Below, piece after piece: positions 44,991 through 58,600 of a stretch of DNA of 64,000 nucleotides. The notes beneath the pieces are model-generated. The model had not been told where the DNA came from and made no database searches. It saw nothing but the letters and a program-made list of their open reading frames with translations. The position numbers and the translations under genes were made by a program. Numbering within the stretch: the stretch's first letter is position 1; each line of letters starts with the position of its first letter. This DNA comes from Zoroaster sp. YZ-2022. Taxonomy: Eukaryota > Echinodermata > Asteroidea > Forcipulatida > Zoroasteridae. The stretch lies in NCBI GenBank assembly GCA_029582265.1, contig CM055823.1:17694093-17758092 (forward strand), written 5' to 3'.

Positions 44991-47900
44991 CTGAAGAGAA
45001 AAAACTACGAAATTATAGCGACTTATATACAACATGAATGTGTTACATAGTACTTCATTTTATATTTATTGACATTTATTACAGGAAGTGAACAAAGTAT
45101 TGGACCCCTACAAGGGTCTTTCAGCTGCCAGGCCCATTATTGAGATTAGAGTGACCTGGAATCTGATTATCACTGACCACATGTACGGGTCAGTCTGACC
45201 CAATTATGGATGTGGACTCTTTATGCTATGAGTCATCAGGAGATATGGGTTTATATTTCATGACTGATGACAAATCAGCATTTTTTTTTTAAATGTGAAG
45301 CCGTCACGTTAAATGGAAAATACAGTAAAATAATTACTCACAATAAGGTCCTTGTGCACATATAGCGAACATTGAAATTTGGAATTACCTCCCAAATGAT
45401 TAAGGTGGTGAACGCATTACACGGCCGTCGTATATTGGTATATTTCTGCGGCCATAGACCATTCCAACGCGCCTTGGTCAAGGCTAAGTGACTTACAGAT
45501 TAACTCATCTGACGCGTTAGGAAAGTCGGGAGGGAGCCCTCAAAGCCCTGTATTTCAAATCGATCCGTCACGTGGTGTTGAATTGTTTAGTGTAAATTCA
45601 CGCATGGCCGGTCGTTGTACTATCTAACTCAATTTAAATCCCAGAGGCATAAGTGGTATTTTGTTTAGCTTTCCACTAGGCCAAAAAAGTCCCCGGTTTC
45701 TGGTATCCGCATTTTTAAATTGTTGGATTGATTGGAAATCTGCCACGTTGTGATTAAACAAAAACTTTTTCACATATGGGTATAGAGGTATGAACGTTTG
45801 CCCGATTTGTGAGGCCTGAGGCCTTGAGATATCTTGTGTACAAGCAAATTGTGATTATTTGTCAGCACGGTGACTTCTGATCTTTCAGGTCTTCCCCAAA
45901 CTCTTAACCAATTTTCCTGGTGATCTACCCAACCCATCTTTCAGAACTTCGCCAAAATTCTGTTCGATGTGTCCTCATAGTGACATACCCAACCCATCCA
46001 CCGAGTTTCGTCCGCATCTGTCCATAACTTTGTGAGATATCTTGGAGAGTATCTTTGGAAGTATATTGGAAAGAAAACAAATTCACCACGGTGACATTTG
46101 ACCTTTCGCGTCTGTACCACACTCAAATCAATTAGTCCTTGTGATCTACCAGTACCCACCTTAATCCAAGTGTATCAGTCCATTACTTAATGAGATATTT
46201 TGAAAAAAAGAAAATAAAAGTTCGCACACCCGCCAACAAGCACCCACATACCCAGCGCTGGGGTGAAAAAACCTCTATCCACGTTTCGTGGCGGGGTTAT
46301 AGTTTCATTCCATGAGCCAGCTATTTTGTTCAGTACCACCGAGAGGGACTAATACCTTTATAGGTTTTATGTTAGAAAATTTATTAATATTCCAACATAT
46401 TATAGACTGCGTCCGTAAGCCTCGTTCAATAAAGCACTATTTGACGATTGCTAACAGACGTAGCCTCAAAGATCCCATGTTATTTTATACATGCAGTACA
46501 ATAATTGAAGCTAATGCAACATAAAACAAACATTATAAACCAACAAAATCGGAATAAACGCAACCATCGCCTCAGAATTCTATTTTCCCCTAGAAAATCC
46601 ATATATGCAAATTCAATAGTTTCACAAGATTTACCTCTTTAACAGAAACTATATCTGTTGGGTTTGTGTTTTGGTACATGAAGCTACAATTTATTCTTGC
46701 ATTTATGGACCCATACCTACAAGTTTCGTTTTAAATGGGCCTCTTCTGCAGATCACTCCTTTGTTTTATATAAAATAGTATTATTTTTAAATGTATTTTT
46801 TTAATATATATATATTTTTTATTGTTTGTGTTTCTATGGAGAAATAAACTTGAAACTTGAACTGGAATTTAGGGACAGTTTTCTCTGTTTTTATCGCATT
46901 AAAATTTTTATCAAAACCATGTACGTTACTGTTTTAGTTCATATGATCAACTGGCTCAAAATTCATAATTTCCTCGCCTATCATTAATGGCACAAAGGGC
47001 ACATCGATTGCCATAAGTGCCATACACCCTACTACAACAACAACAACACATCATTTCCTCGTGCAATCTTGAAGGACCACTTTGTTTCCAGCACACATTT
47101 GTTACAACATGTCATTATCTTTATCAAAACAATTCGATAGAATTGTAAAAGGAATCGCTTTATGTTGCAACTGGGGCCTTTATAATGACGTCATTGACGG
47201 GGAAAATAATTATGTAATATTCAACACACATTATAAATTTAAGAAATAGATTTTATGCAAGTATAAAACATGATAGATTTAGTCCAAGTGGTACTGGCAA
47301 AGTACATTTAAGTCCCTGGCTTAAGGACTATTATTTGTTAGTAAAAGTCTGGACTTGTCATGGTAGGCCTACAAGACGAATGATTTTGATAACTCAATTA
47401 TCTTAATATATTCGGTCATGCTTACTGTTATGGTCTTTAATCACAGTCTGACATTTGATGCCTTAAAACGATCCAGGTATTCACCCCTATGATATTTAAA
47501 CCATTTCAGCCATCTTTCATCTGTAATCATAATTAATCATTCGAACCGAATGAAATGTTAACTAACGAAGAAATTATGTTTTTGTCAAAAAATCACAACT
47601 GTCAAATAACTCAAACTCAGCCCAACGTTGTGCCAGCAATTTGCCCCTATGTAGGCCCAACATTGGGTTAACGTAGATTTAATTTAAAGGACCACAGAAA
47701 TAGAGACGTAAATGCCATGGAGATACTAAAATATGGTATTTTTAATGATAACAAATAAATAGCTCATTGATTTTTAGCGAGCTACTTATAATTTGAAGCT
47801 TTTCCGAAGAGGATGTCAGCGCTGATTAACACTCCCCTAAAAGGGGCCATTTGCACTGCACGTCTCTATGTGTGACGTCACGTAAAGACGACGGCTTGCT

Positions 47901-48590
47901 TCCGGGGACGCCATCCACATACACAACAGCGAACGCGTTCATTCATATGCCTGCGCTTATATTATTTCTCACGCTGGAAAATAACATAGAAATGGCTAAA
48001 TTGTCATCAGATGAAATTGTGATACTTTACTGAGGTAAAAAGTAACTAATAAACTATCTAATGTGTATTTTTCGTTCACCAAACTGATATCTTTGTGAAG
48101 AAATCGATCATTTAGTGACCCAAACTCGGTTGAAAAAATCGAAAAATATCAAAATACGAATGTCGCAAATAAGCACCGTTGGTGTTCATAACTTCAATTA
48201 TGAAAAAGCCCAACAAATATCTTGTTTTATTATGCAAAACACATTTATTAAGAGTTAAATTGTTTTTATTTTAAACAGCAGTTTTATTATTATGAACATA
48301 AATTTTTCCATTTGTTTGTTTCCTGATTTGGCTTATGTAATATGAATTATTTAATGCACACCTGTGTATCCATCTTGACATAACTTTGATACCTTTAAAT
48401 TGCCAATCTGTGGATGTTTTGATTCTTTTTGGGAAAGTTTTGGTATCTATGCTATAAACAATTTGCATATTCACGAGCACATCTGTGATGTCATGACGTG
48501 ATAAGGCTCAACGTCACGCATGGTTGGTTGGTGCAAACAAGTTTAATGAATTTCTAATATTTTCAATAGTCAGTTCTCTTTACTATTGTG
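44991..48590. other. Upstream intron or flank of the CUB gene; repeats only
   Basis: No exon is recognised. 45780-46290 has the look of a dispersed transposon-derived repeat ('gagatatcttggagagtatc', 'ccacgtttcgtggcggggtt'). 45463-45484 shares the string 'ccttg(g/a)tcaaggct' with 37577-37592. The rest is AT-rich. Confidence 0.45.
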
Positions 48591-48599
48591 TTTTCTTGT

Positions 48600-49080
48600 T
48601 AAGTCAATCAATCAATTTATTTCCACATCAACATTCTGGCTGATATTGTGGTTGAGTGCCGTAAACACTCAGATTTCACGATTTTTCATTTTTCGTAGCA
48701 CCTCTTTTTCGGATAGATTATTTGTTGATTTTTGTTTTATCATCACTTGTCTGTAGGTTGAGTCAAGTAGCCCAGATTTGAGTTTGGTGTCGGGTAATTT
48801 ATCCGCGAACGTCAACTGCTTTATAAATCTTTGATCGGGGGCTCTGACACAATGACTGATCCAATTCTTCTGCATTTTACCAATAAATTCTGAAACAAGA
48901 CCTCGGTTGCAGATTTCAACTATTGTTTCGTTTTTCAGTCTATATTTTTTAAACGTTTTTGTCTTTAAAAGTGTTTGGTTCCAATTGAGTACACTTTGTT
49001 TTAAAGTAACCACTGCTTTGTTATAGATTACTAAAGAAGTACCGCCATCCTCCGAACCCCCCCCCCCCCCAACAGCCATA
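48600..49080 (-). pseudogene. LINE ORF2 C-terminus with (TTGA)n tail
   Basis: The minus strand has an open 136-codon frame (48669-49079) whose middle reads MQKNWISHCVRAPDQRFIKQ then LTFADKL. In CR1/RTE-type LINEs 'RWLGHV.RM.D.R.PKQ...GEL' stands at the same place. On the minus strand it is followed by a short UTR and a (TTGA)n tail (48602-48616), as expected for a 5'-truncated LINE. The N-terminal glycines are only a poly-C tract. Confidence 0.5.
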
Positions 49081-50233
49081 TCCCTATATCACCACCCCCC
49101 CCCCCCCCCATCCCCAACCTTGAAGTTTTGATTGGCCTAAATACCTCAGACCTGTCAAACAACCATCGCAGAAGCCTTTGTGATGTGTCCTAGCTGCCGG
49201 CCAGGCAGTTTATTGATGTTATGTATACTATGTTGATGACTTCAATGAAACCCAACACTATTAGCCATTTTGTACAAAATTCCCATAGGGACCCCTCAGG
49301 TCAGATACCTTCGGCTGAAAGAACTTGCCCAGTGGAATGAGCTTCTAACATGGTATTTGCATTGGTGTGGAGGTAGCACTTACGGTGAATTGATTTTTTT
49401 TACCAATTAATTAAGGAGTAATTAAAAAAAATACATTTACCTACTGTAAAATACAGTAGGCCTCCATTCTCTGAGTAGCAGTGAAAAAATTACAGAAACT
49501 GTTCTTTTAAACAAAGGCAAGACGCGATTTTAGAAACGTAGTGGTTTTTAACTAATTAATTAAGTAATTAATTAATTAATAAAACATTTAAAAAAATTGT
49601 TTTGGATAAAAAACATCTCTGTACCCTCTGAAACAAGTTTAGATTTAAAAAATTGGGGAAATCGGTTAATTAACGCAGGCAATTAACGATTTTTCGACCT
49701 ACTGTAAAAAACAGTAGGTTACTGCTTCTGTGTATTTTTTTGACCAAACGTGGAGCGCAGGGGGCAACTATTCTTTTTGGTATACTAAGCATTTTGTGAT
49801 CTCACAATAATGTGTCAATGTGTCAATGATAAGCACGTCGAAACTTTTCCAAACATTTAAACAGTACACCCAATCTGAACTGCATGTATGTCAACAATAT
49901 ACTACTTTTTTGTTTAATATATCAAGAAGCATGGATATATCTATTCAAACATAATGTATTTGTACAAAATAATAAGCAACATCGGTTTAAATATTGCTTC
50001 TTAAAAGTAAATCTTTCAATGATTAATTTTATCCAAAAAGAATTCCGATTTATAACAAAATTAATATCTAGCTGTAATGCTTAGGATTTATAAACTGGAT
50101 GGCGTAGACCCTCCACGGTAATACTACTCTTCATAACTATGTATCTTGAATGTATGTTGTATTCATTTGTTTCACTGTGGAAAATAAATGAACCTTGAAC
50201 CTACTGCAGCGCACATTTATGTTATTAACCAAT
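49081..50233. other. AT-rich sequence with paired hairpins, no gene
   Basis: Contains poly-C tracts (49058-49070, 49096-49109), two near-identical perfect hairpins (49440-49460 and 49697-49719) and 'attaattaa' repeats. No gene is recognised. Confidence 0.5.
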
Positions 50234-50733
50234 NNNNNNNNNNNNNNNNNNNNNNNNNNNNNNNNNNNNNNNNNNNNNNNNNNNNNNNNNNNNNNNNNNN
50301 NNNNNNNNNNNNNNNNNNNNNNNNNNNNNNNNNNNNNNNNNNNNNNNNNNNNNNNNNNNNNNNNNNNNNNNNNNNNNNNNNNNNNNNNNNNNNNNNNNNN
50401 NNNNNNNNNNNNNNNNNNNNNNNNNNNNNNNNNNNNNNNNNNNNNNNNNNNNNNNNNNNNNNNNNNNNNNNNNNNNNNNNNNNNNNNNNNNNNNNNNNNN
50501 NNNNNNNNNNNNNNNNNNNNNNNNNNNNNNNNNNNNNNNNNNNNNNNNNNNNNNNNNNNNNNNNNNNNNNNNNNNNNNNNNNNNNNNNNNNNNNNNNNNN
50601 NNNNNNNNNNNNNNNNNNNNNNNNNNNNNNNNNNNNNNNNNNNNNNNNNNNNNNNNNNNNNNNNNNNNNNNNNNNNNNNNNNNNNNNNNNNNNNNNNNNN
50701 NNNNNNNNNNNNNNNNNNNNNNNNNNNNNNNNN
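50234..50733. other. Assembly gap (500 N)
   Basis: Exactly 500 unknown bases, a conventional scaffold gap of unknown true size. Order and distance across it rest on the assembly. Confidence 0.99.
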
Positions 50734-51922
50734 CAATAGATGGGCAAATGTAATTTTATAATTCTCCTCACACTTGGTTGTTGTACTATCTTTTCCTTTT
50801 ACTTATATACCCAAGGTATCCTGTATCAATTTTGATCCCAGGTGTTTATGTCCCTGTGTCTGTTGGATTTACCATATTACCTACTTCTCCAGACAACTAA
50901 CTGTTCTGGGTTGTTTCTTTTCTTATAATATCTTAAAAATCAACTAATAATATATTATTAGTTATCTGTGTACAATCTGTGTTACAATATTTTGAGCCTA
51001 AATTATTCATTTTCTCGATTACACTTGGCTTGACCAGTAATTTCATTTATTTCAGGTTGGCAAACTTGTTATCCTGTGCCAAAATGTATAAATTATATTA
51101 TTATACATTACAAAATAACAACTTAGTAGCCCATCTTTAAAACACAGGAATCTGTAAGATCAAAATTAATCATTATTTTCTAACAATAGTGGTTTTAATT
51201 GTCATATTACAACACTTTGGGACCAATAAAGACAATATAATATATATTTGTTCATTGCTATCATGACTCACAAAATGGGCAAAATACCCTAATTTCAAAA
51301 TGCTGCCTCACCATGAAGGAGAAGAGTCTCCAAAACGAAATTTGGTACAGATGTAGATTAGACTTGTATTAACAAATGGTGTAAGTTTCAAGTTAGTGGG
51401 TAAGTGTTGCCAAGGTCAAAGGTCACCGAGAATTTTGGTATTTTTTCGATATTTTGTGTCTGGAACCAACTTTGGAGCCTTGCCAAAAATTTATTAAATG
51501 AGTAAGAACTCTCTCCTTGCTTGGGAGTAACCACATGTGTCTGTATAATACAGATATGCAATATGAAGCTTTTCTGATTATCAATCATGAGTATTAGGGG
51601 GGGGTGAAAATGGAAATTAATTTTATCGGCAGAATAAATTAGTGTTTTGAGCAGACTATAGAGAGAAAGGGGGTGAGATACACTTGTTTTGAGGCCAGAT
51701 TTGAATTATTTGAGTGACAGTCACCCTAGGTACCAATTTTCAGCTTTGTATCTTATTTTAAAGGTGCTCTAAAGGGCATTTGAAAACGGAAAATATTCAA
51801 TGACGCGAATCGTGCGCACTGGAAGGGGGGTAGCACCCCAACTTTGACGGACCGTATTTCCGAAACGACTTGGAGTTGGAATTTCTTATTTTGCATGTGT
51901 TCATTATACCCATAGATGAATG
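50734..51922. other. AT-rich sequence, no gene seen
   Basis: No coding sequence or structured repeat was recognised between the gap and the LINE fragment. Confidence 0.5.
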
Positions 51923-52417
51923 TTAGAAATATTGGTTGATTTGACACGGAATGACCCTATTGGAGATGGCCCAAGATCTTATGTCAGAGACACAACTTTC
52001 CAATTTGTTGATGGCTTCAGCAATCTTGGACGATTGCAGCACTAGATACACTTGTGCGTCGTCTGCATAAACCATATGCATAATTCCACTGTGTGCACCA
52101 ATCACGTCACTCAAAGGACCAGTATACAAGATGAAATCAAGTGGTCCCTTGACTGATCCTTGTGGGGTACCACAAGGAAGCAGGCAGATGTCCGAAAATG
52201 CGTTGTTCACAACAACAGCCTGAGATCGATCAGTAAGATATGATTCGAACCATCGCAGAGCTGTTCCACCAATGCCATACCTACTTTGTAGACGTTTAAA
52301 GAAGATGGAATGGGTAATGGTGTCAAATGCGGCAGAGTAGTCAAGTAAAATCAAAACCGCTTCATTGCCACTGTCCACTGCCACTGTCACTGTGGCACTC
52401 GAGTAGTATGTTAGCAA
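51923..52417 (-). pseudogene. CR1/L2-type LINE reverse transcriptase fragment
   Basis: The minus strand encodes the palm and finger core: LILLDYSAAFDTITHSIFF, YGIGGTALRWFESYLTDRSQ, CGTPQGSVKGPLDFILYTGP and MVYADDAQVYLV, with the catalytic Asp-Asp of YADD intact. The fragment is cut at both ends: it starts at 52417, where an unrelated plus-strand polymerase fragment begins, and loses identity after RSWAISN near 51960. One change is odd: the usual SVLGPLLF is SVKGPLDF. It is a dead fragment. Confidence 0.85.
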
Positions 52418-52423
52418 CGACGT

Positions 52424-52648
52424 CGTTTACCGAGGAGAAGATGCAGCTAAACATTTTTTAAATGAATTAGAAAAAGAAGAAGAAAACATCAACGAGATAT
52501 TTAAAAACCCTAAAAAATTGTGCATGACTAAAGAAAATGTAGAAGATTACAACTCTACGAGCGAGTGTTGGATATGTGAAAGAAAATTTTTTGAAAATGA
52601 CGACGACAAAGTACGCGATCATTGTCACATTATCTATCGGCATTGAAG
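52424..52648 (+). pseudogene. Polinton/Maverick-type DNA polymerase B fragment
   Basis: The plus strand is open from about 52424 to a stop at 52648 and reads VYRGEDAAKHFLNELEKEEE, KLCMTKENVEDYNSTSECWI and CERKFFENDDDKVRDHCHI. 'CxIC...F......VRDHCH.TG(K)' is the zinc-knuckle segment near the N-terminal side of protein-primed DNA polymerase B of Polinton/Maverick elements and related proteins. Only about 75 codons survive, ending just after the DHCH motif. It is wedged between the reverse LINE fragment and the satellite array. Confidence 0.65.
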
Positions 52649-52669
52649 ACATATTTTATAGTCGTTAAA

Positions 52670-55600
52670 TAACTGATCATACTTGTAATGTAATATGTTA
52701 ATGGTGCCGAAATACTGAACACTCTCAGAAGTTATTTCAGGGAATAACTTATCATACTTGTAATGTAATATGTTAATGGTGCCGAAATACTGAACACTCT
52801 GAGAAGTTATTTCAGGGAATAACTGATCATACTTGTAATGTAATATGTTAATGGTGCCGAAATACTGAACACTCTGAGAAGTTATTTCAGGGAATAACTG
52901 ATCATACTTGTAATGTAATATGTTAATGGTGCCGAAATACTGAAAACTCTGAGAAGTTATTTCAGGAATAACTGATCATACTTGTAATGTAATATGTTAA
53001 TGGTGCCGAAATACTGAACACTCTGAGAAGTTATTTCAGGAATAACTGATCATACTGGTAATGTAATATGTTAATGGTGCCGAAATACTGAACACTCTGA
53101 GGATATCAATAGCGTAGTAACTGATCATACTTGTAATGTAATATGTTAATGGTGCCGAAATACTGAACACTCTGAGAAGTTATTTCAGGGAATAACTGAT
53201 CATACTTGTAATGTAATATGTTAATGGTGCCGAAATACTGAACACTCTGAGAAGTTATTTCAGGAATAACTGATCATACTTGTAATGTAATATGTTAATG
53301 GTGCTGAAATACTGAACACTCTGAGAAGTTATTTCAGGAATAACTGATCATACTTGTAATGTAATATGTTAATGGTGCCGAAATACTGAACACTCTGAGA
53401 AGTTATTTCAGGGAATAACTGATCATACTTGTAATGTAATATGTTAATGGTGCCGAAATACTGAACACTCTGAGAAGTTATTTCAGGGAATAACTGATCA
53501 TACTTGTAATGTAATATGTTAATGGTGCCGAAATACTGAACACTCTGAGAAGTTATTTCAGGGAATAACTGATCATACTTGTAATGTAATATGTTAATGG
53601 TGCCGAAATACTGAATACTCTGAGAAGTTATTTCAGGGAATAACTGATCATACTTGTAATGTAATATGTTAATGGTGCCGAAATACTGAATACTCTGAGA
53701 AGTTATTTCAGGGAATAACTGATCATACTTGTAATGTAATATGTTAATGGTGCCGAAATACTGAACACTCTGAGAAGTTATTTCAGGGAATAACTGATCA
53801 TACTTGTAATGTAATATGTTAATGGTGCCGAAATACTGAACACTCTGAGAAGTTATTTCAGGGAGTAACTGATCATACTTGTAATGTAATATGTTAATGG
53901 TGCCGAAATACTGAATACTCTGAGAAGTTATTTCAGGGAGTAACTGATCATACTTGTAATGTAATATGTTAATGGTGCCGAAATACTGAACACTCTGAGA
54001 AGTTATTTCAGGGAGTAACTGATCATACTTGTAATGTAATATGTTAATGGTGCCGAAATACTGAACACTCTGAGAAGTTATTTCAGGGAATAACTGATCA
54101 TACTTGTAATGTAATATGTTAATGGTGCCGAAATACTGAACACTCTGAGAAGTTATTTCAGGGAATAACTGATCATACTTGTAATGTAATATGTTAATGG
54201 TGCCGAAATACTGAACACTCTGAGAAGTTATTTCAGGGAGTAACTGATCATACTTGTAATGTAATATGTTAATGGTGCCGAAATACTGAACACTCTGAGA
54301 AGTTATTTCAGGGAGTAACTGATCATACTTGTAATGTAATATGTTAATGGTGCCGAAATACTGAACACTCTGAGAAGTTATTTCAGGTAATAACTGATCA
54401 TACTTGTAATGTAATATGTTAATGGTGCCGAAATACTGAACACTCTGAGAAGTTATTTCAGGAATAACTGATCATACTTGTAATGTAATATGTTAATGGT
54501 GCCGAAATACTGAACACTCTGAGAAGTTATTTCAGGGAGTAACTGATCATACTTGTAATGTAATATGTTAATGGTGCCGAAATACTGAACACTCTGAGAA
54601 GTTATTTCAGGGAATAACTGATCATACTTGTAATGTAATATGTTAATGGTGCCGAAATACTGAACACTCTGAGAAGTTATTTCAGGGAGTAACTGATCAT
54701 ACTTGTAATGTAATATGTTAATGGTGCCGAAATACTGAACACTCTGAGAAGTTATTTCAGGGAGTAACTGATCATACTTGTAATGTAATATGTTAATGGT
54801 GCCGAAATACTGAACACTCTGAGAAGTTATTTCAGGGAGTAACTGATCATACTTGTAATGTAATATGTTAATGGTGCCGAAATACTGAACACTCTGAGAA
54901 GTTATTTCAGGGAGTAACTGATCATACTTGTAATGTAATATGTTAATGGTGCCGAAATACTGAACACTCTGAGAAGTTATTTCAGGGAATAACTGATCAT
55001 ACTTGTAATGTAATATGTTAATGGTGCCGAAATACTGAACACTCTGAGAAGTTATTTCAGGGAATAACTGATCATACTTGTAATGTAATATGTTAATGGT
55101 GCCGAAATACTGAACACTCTGAGAAGTTATTTCAGGGAGTAACTGATCATACTTGTAATGTAATATGTTAATGGTGCCGAAATACTGAACACTCTGAGAA
55201 GTTATTTCAGGAATAACTGATCATACTTGTAATGTAATATGTTAATGGTGCTGAAATACTGAACACTCTGAGAAGTTATTTCAGGGAGTAACTGATCATA
55301 CTTGTAATGTAATATGTTAATGGTGCCGAAATACTGAACACTCTGAGAAGTTATTTCAGGGAATAACTGATCATACTTGTAATGTAATATGTTAATGGTG
55401 CCGAAATACTGAACACTCTGAGAAGTTAATTCAGGAGTAACTGATCATACTTGTAATGTAATATGTTAATGGTGCCGAAATACTGAACACTCTGAGAAGT
55501 TATTTCAGGGAATAACTGATCATACTTGTAATGTAATATGTTAATGGTGCCGAAATACTGAACACTCTGAGAAGTTATTTCAGGGAGTAACTGATCATAC

Positions 55601-58600
55601 TTGTAATGTAATATGTTAATGGTGCCGAAATACTGAATACTCTGAGAAGTTATTTCAGGGAATAACTGATCATACTTGTAATGTAATATGTTAATGGTGC
55701 CGAAATACTGAACACTCTGAGAAGTTATTTCAGGGAATAACTGATCATACTTGTAATGTAATATGTTAATGGTGCCGAAATACTGAACACTCTGAGAAGT
55801 TATTTCAGGGAGTAACTGATCATACTTGTAATGTAATATGTTAATGGTGCCGAAATACTGAACACTCTGAGAAGTTATTTCAGTGAATAACTGATCATAC
55901 TTGTAATGTAATATGTTAATGGTGCCGAAATACTGAACACTCTGAGAAGTTATTTCAGGGAGTAACTGATCATACTTGTAATGTAATATGTTAATGGTGC
56001 CGAAATACTGAACACTCTGAGAAGTTATTTCAGGAATAACTGATCATACTTGTAATGTAATATGTTAATGGTGCCGAAATACTGAACACTCTGAGAAGTT
56101 ATTTCAGGAGTAACTGATCATACTTGTAATGTAATATGTTAATGGTGCCGAAATACTGAACACTCTGAGAAGTTATTTCAGGAATAACTGATCATACTTG
56201 TAATGTAATATGTTAATGGTGCTGAAATACTGAACACTCTGAGAAGTTATTTAGGAATAACTGATCATACTTGTAATGTAATATGTTAATGGTGCCGAAA
56301 TACTGAACACTCTGAGAAGTTATTTCAGGAATAACTGATCATACTTGTAATGTAATATGTTAATGGTGCCGAAATACTGAACACTCTGAGAAGTTATTTC
56401 AGGGAATAACTGATCATACTTGTAATGTAATATGTTAATGGTGCTGAAATACTGAACACTCTGAGAAGTTATTTCAGGGAGTAACTGATCATACTTGTAA
56501 TGTAATATGTTAATGGTTGATATTCATTTCGAAATACTAATATTTAGAAGTTGTAACTGATCATACTAATGTAATATGTTATCTACTAAATACTGAACAC
56601 TCTGAAATAACTGATCATACTGAATAAAGTTATTTGAACTGATCATACTTGTAATGTAATATGTTAATGGTGCTGAAATACTGAACACTCTGAGAAGTTA
56701 TTTCAGGATAACTGATCATACTTGTAATGTAATAATGGTGCCGAAATACTGAACACTCTGAGAAGTTATTTCAGTAACTGATCATACTTGTAATGTAATA
56801 TGTTAATGGTGCCGAAATACTGAACACTCTGAGAAGTTATTTCAGGAATAACTGATCATACTTGTAATGTAATATGTTAATGGTGCCGAAATACTGAACA
56901 CTCTGAGAAGTTATTTCAGGGAGTAACTGATCATACTTGTAATGTAATATGTTAATGGTGCCGAAATACTGAACACTCTGAGAAGTTATTTCAGGGAGTA
57001 ACTGATCATACTTGTAATGTAATATGTTAATGGTGCAGAAATACTGAACACTCTGAGAAGTTATTTCAGGGAATAACTGATCATACTTGTAATGTAATAT
57101 GTTAATGGTGCCGAAATACTGAACACTCTGAGAAGTTATTTCAGGGAATAACTGATCATACTTGTAATGTAATATGTTAATGGTGCCGAAATACTGAACA
57201 CTCTGAGAAGTTATTTCAGGTAATAACTGATCATACTTGTAATGTAATATGTTAATGGTGCCGAAATACTGAACACTCTGAGAAGTTATTTCAGGGAATA
57301 ACTGATCATACTTGTAATGTAATATGTTAATGGTGCCGAAATACTGAACACTCTGAGAAGTTATTTCAGGGAGTAACTGATCATACTTGTAATGTAATAT
57401 GTTAATGGTGCCGAAATACTGAACACTCTGAGAAGTTATTTCAGGGAATAACTGATCATACTTGTAATGTAATATGTTAATGGTGCCGAAATACTGAACA
57501 CTCTGAGAAGTTATTTCAGAGAATAACTGATCATACTTGTAATGTAATATGTTAATGGTGCCGAAATACTGAACACTCTGAGAAGTTATTTCAGGAGTAA
57601 CTGATCATTCTTTTAATGTATTATGTTAATGGTGCCGAAATACTGAACACTCTGAGAAGTTATTTCAGGAATAACTGATCATACTTGTAATGTAATATGT
57701 TAATGGTGGAAATACTGAACACTCTGAGAAGTTATTTCAGGGAGTAACTGATCATACTTGTAATGTAATATGTTAATGGTGCCGAAATACTGAACACTCT
57801 GAGAAGTTATTTCAGGGAATAACTGATCATACTTGTAATGTAATATGTTAATGGTGCCGAAATACTGAACACTCTGAGAAGTTATTTCAGGGAGTAACTG
57901 ATCATACTTGTAATGTAATATGTTAATGGTGCCGAAATACTGAACACTCTGAGAAGTTATTTCAGTGAGTAACTGATCATACTTGTAATGTAATATGTTA
58001 ATGGTGCCGAAATACTGAACACTCTGAGAAGTTATTTCATGGATTAACTGATCATACTTGTAATGTAATATGTTAATGGTGCCGAAATACTGAACACTCT
58101 GAGAAGTTATTTCAGGGAGTAACTGATCATACTTGTAATGTAATATGTTAATGGTGCCGAAATACTGAACACTCTGAGAAGTTATTTAAGGTAATAACTG
58201 ATCATACTTGTAATGTAATATGTTAATGGTGCCGAAATACTGAACACTCTGAGAAGTTATTTCAGGGAGTAACTGATCATACTTGTAATGTAATATGTTA
58301 ATGGTGCCGAAATACTGAACACTCTGAGAAGTTATTTCATGGAATAACTGATCATACTTGTAATGTAATATGTTAATGGTGCTGAAATACTGAACACTCT
58401 GAGAAGTTATTTCAGGAGTAACTGATCATACTTGTAATGTAATATGTTAATGGTGCCGAAATACTGAACACTCTGAGAAGTTATTTCAGGGAGTAACTGA
58501 TCATACTTGTAATGTAATATGTTAATGGTGCCGAAATACTGAACACTCTGAGAAGTTATTTCAAGGAGTAACTGATCATACTTGTAATTATGTTAATGGT

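Noticed and set aside
50137..50771. Frames across the N block
   Set aside because: They consist almost wholly of unknown bases in a 500-base gap.
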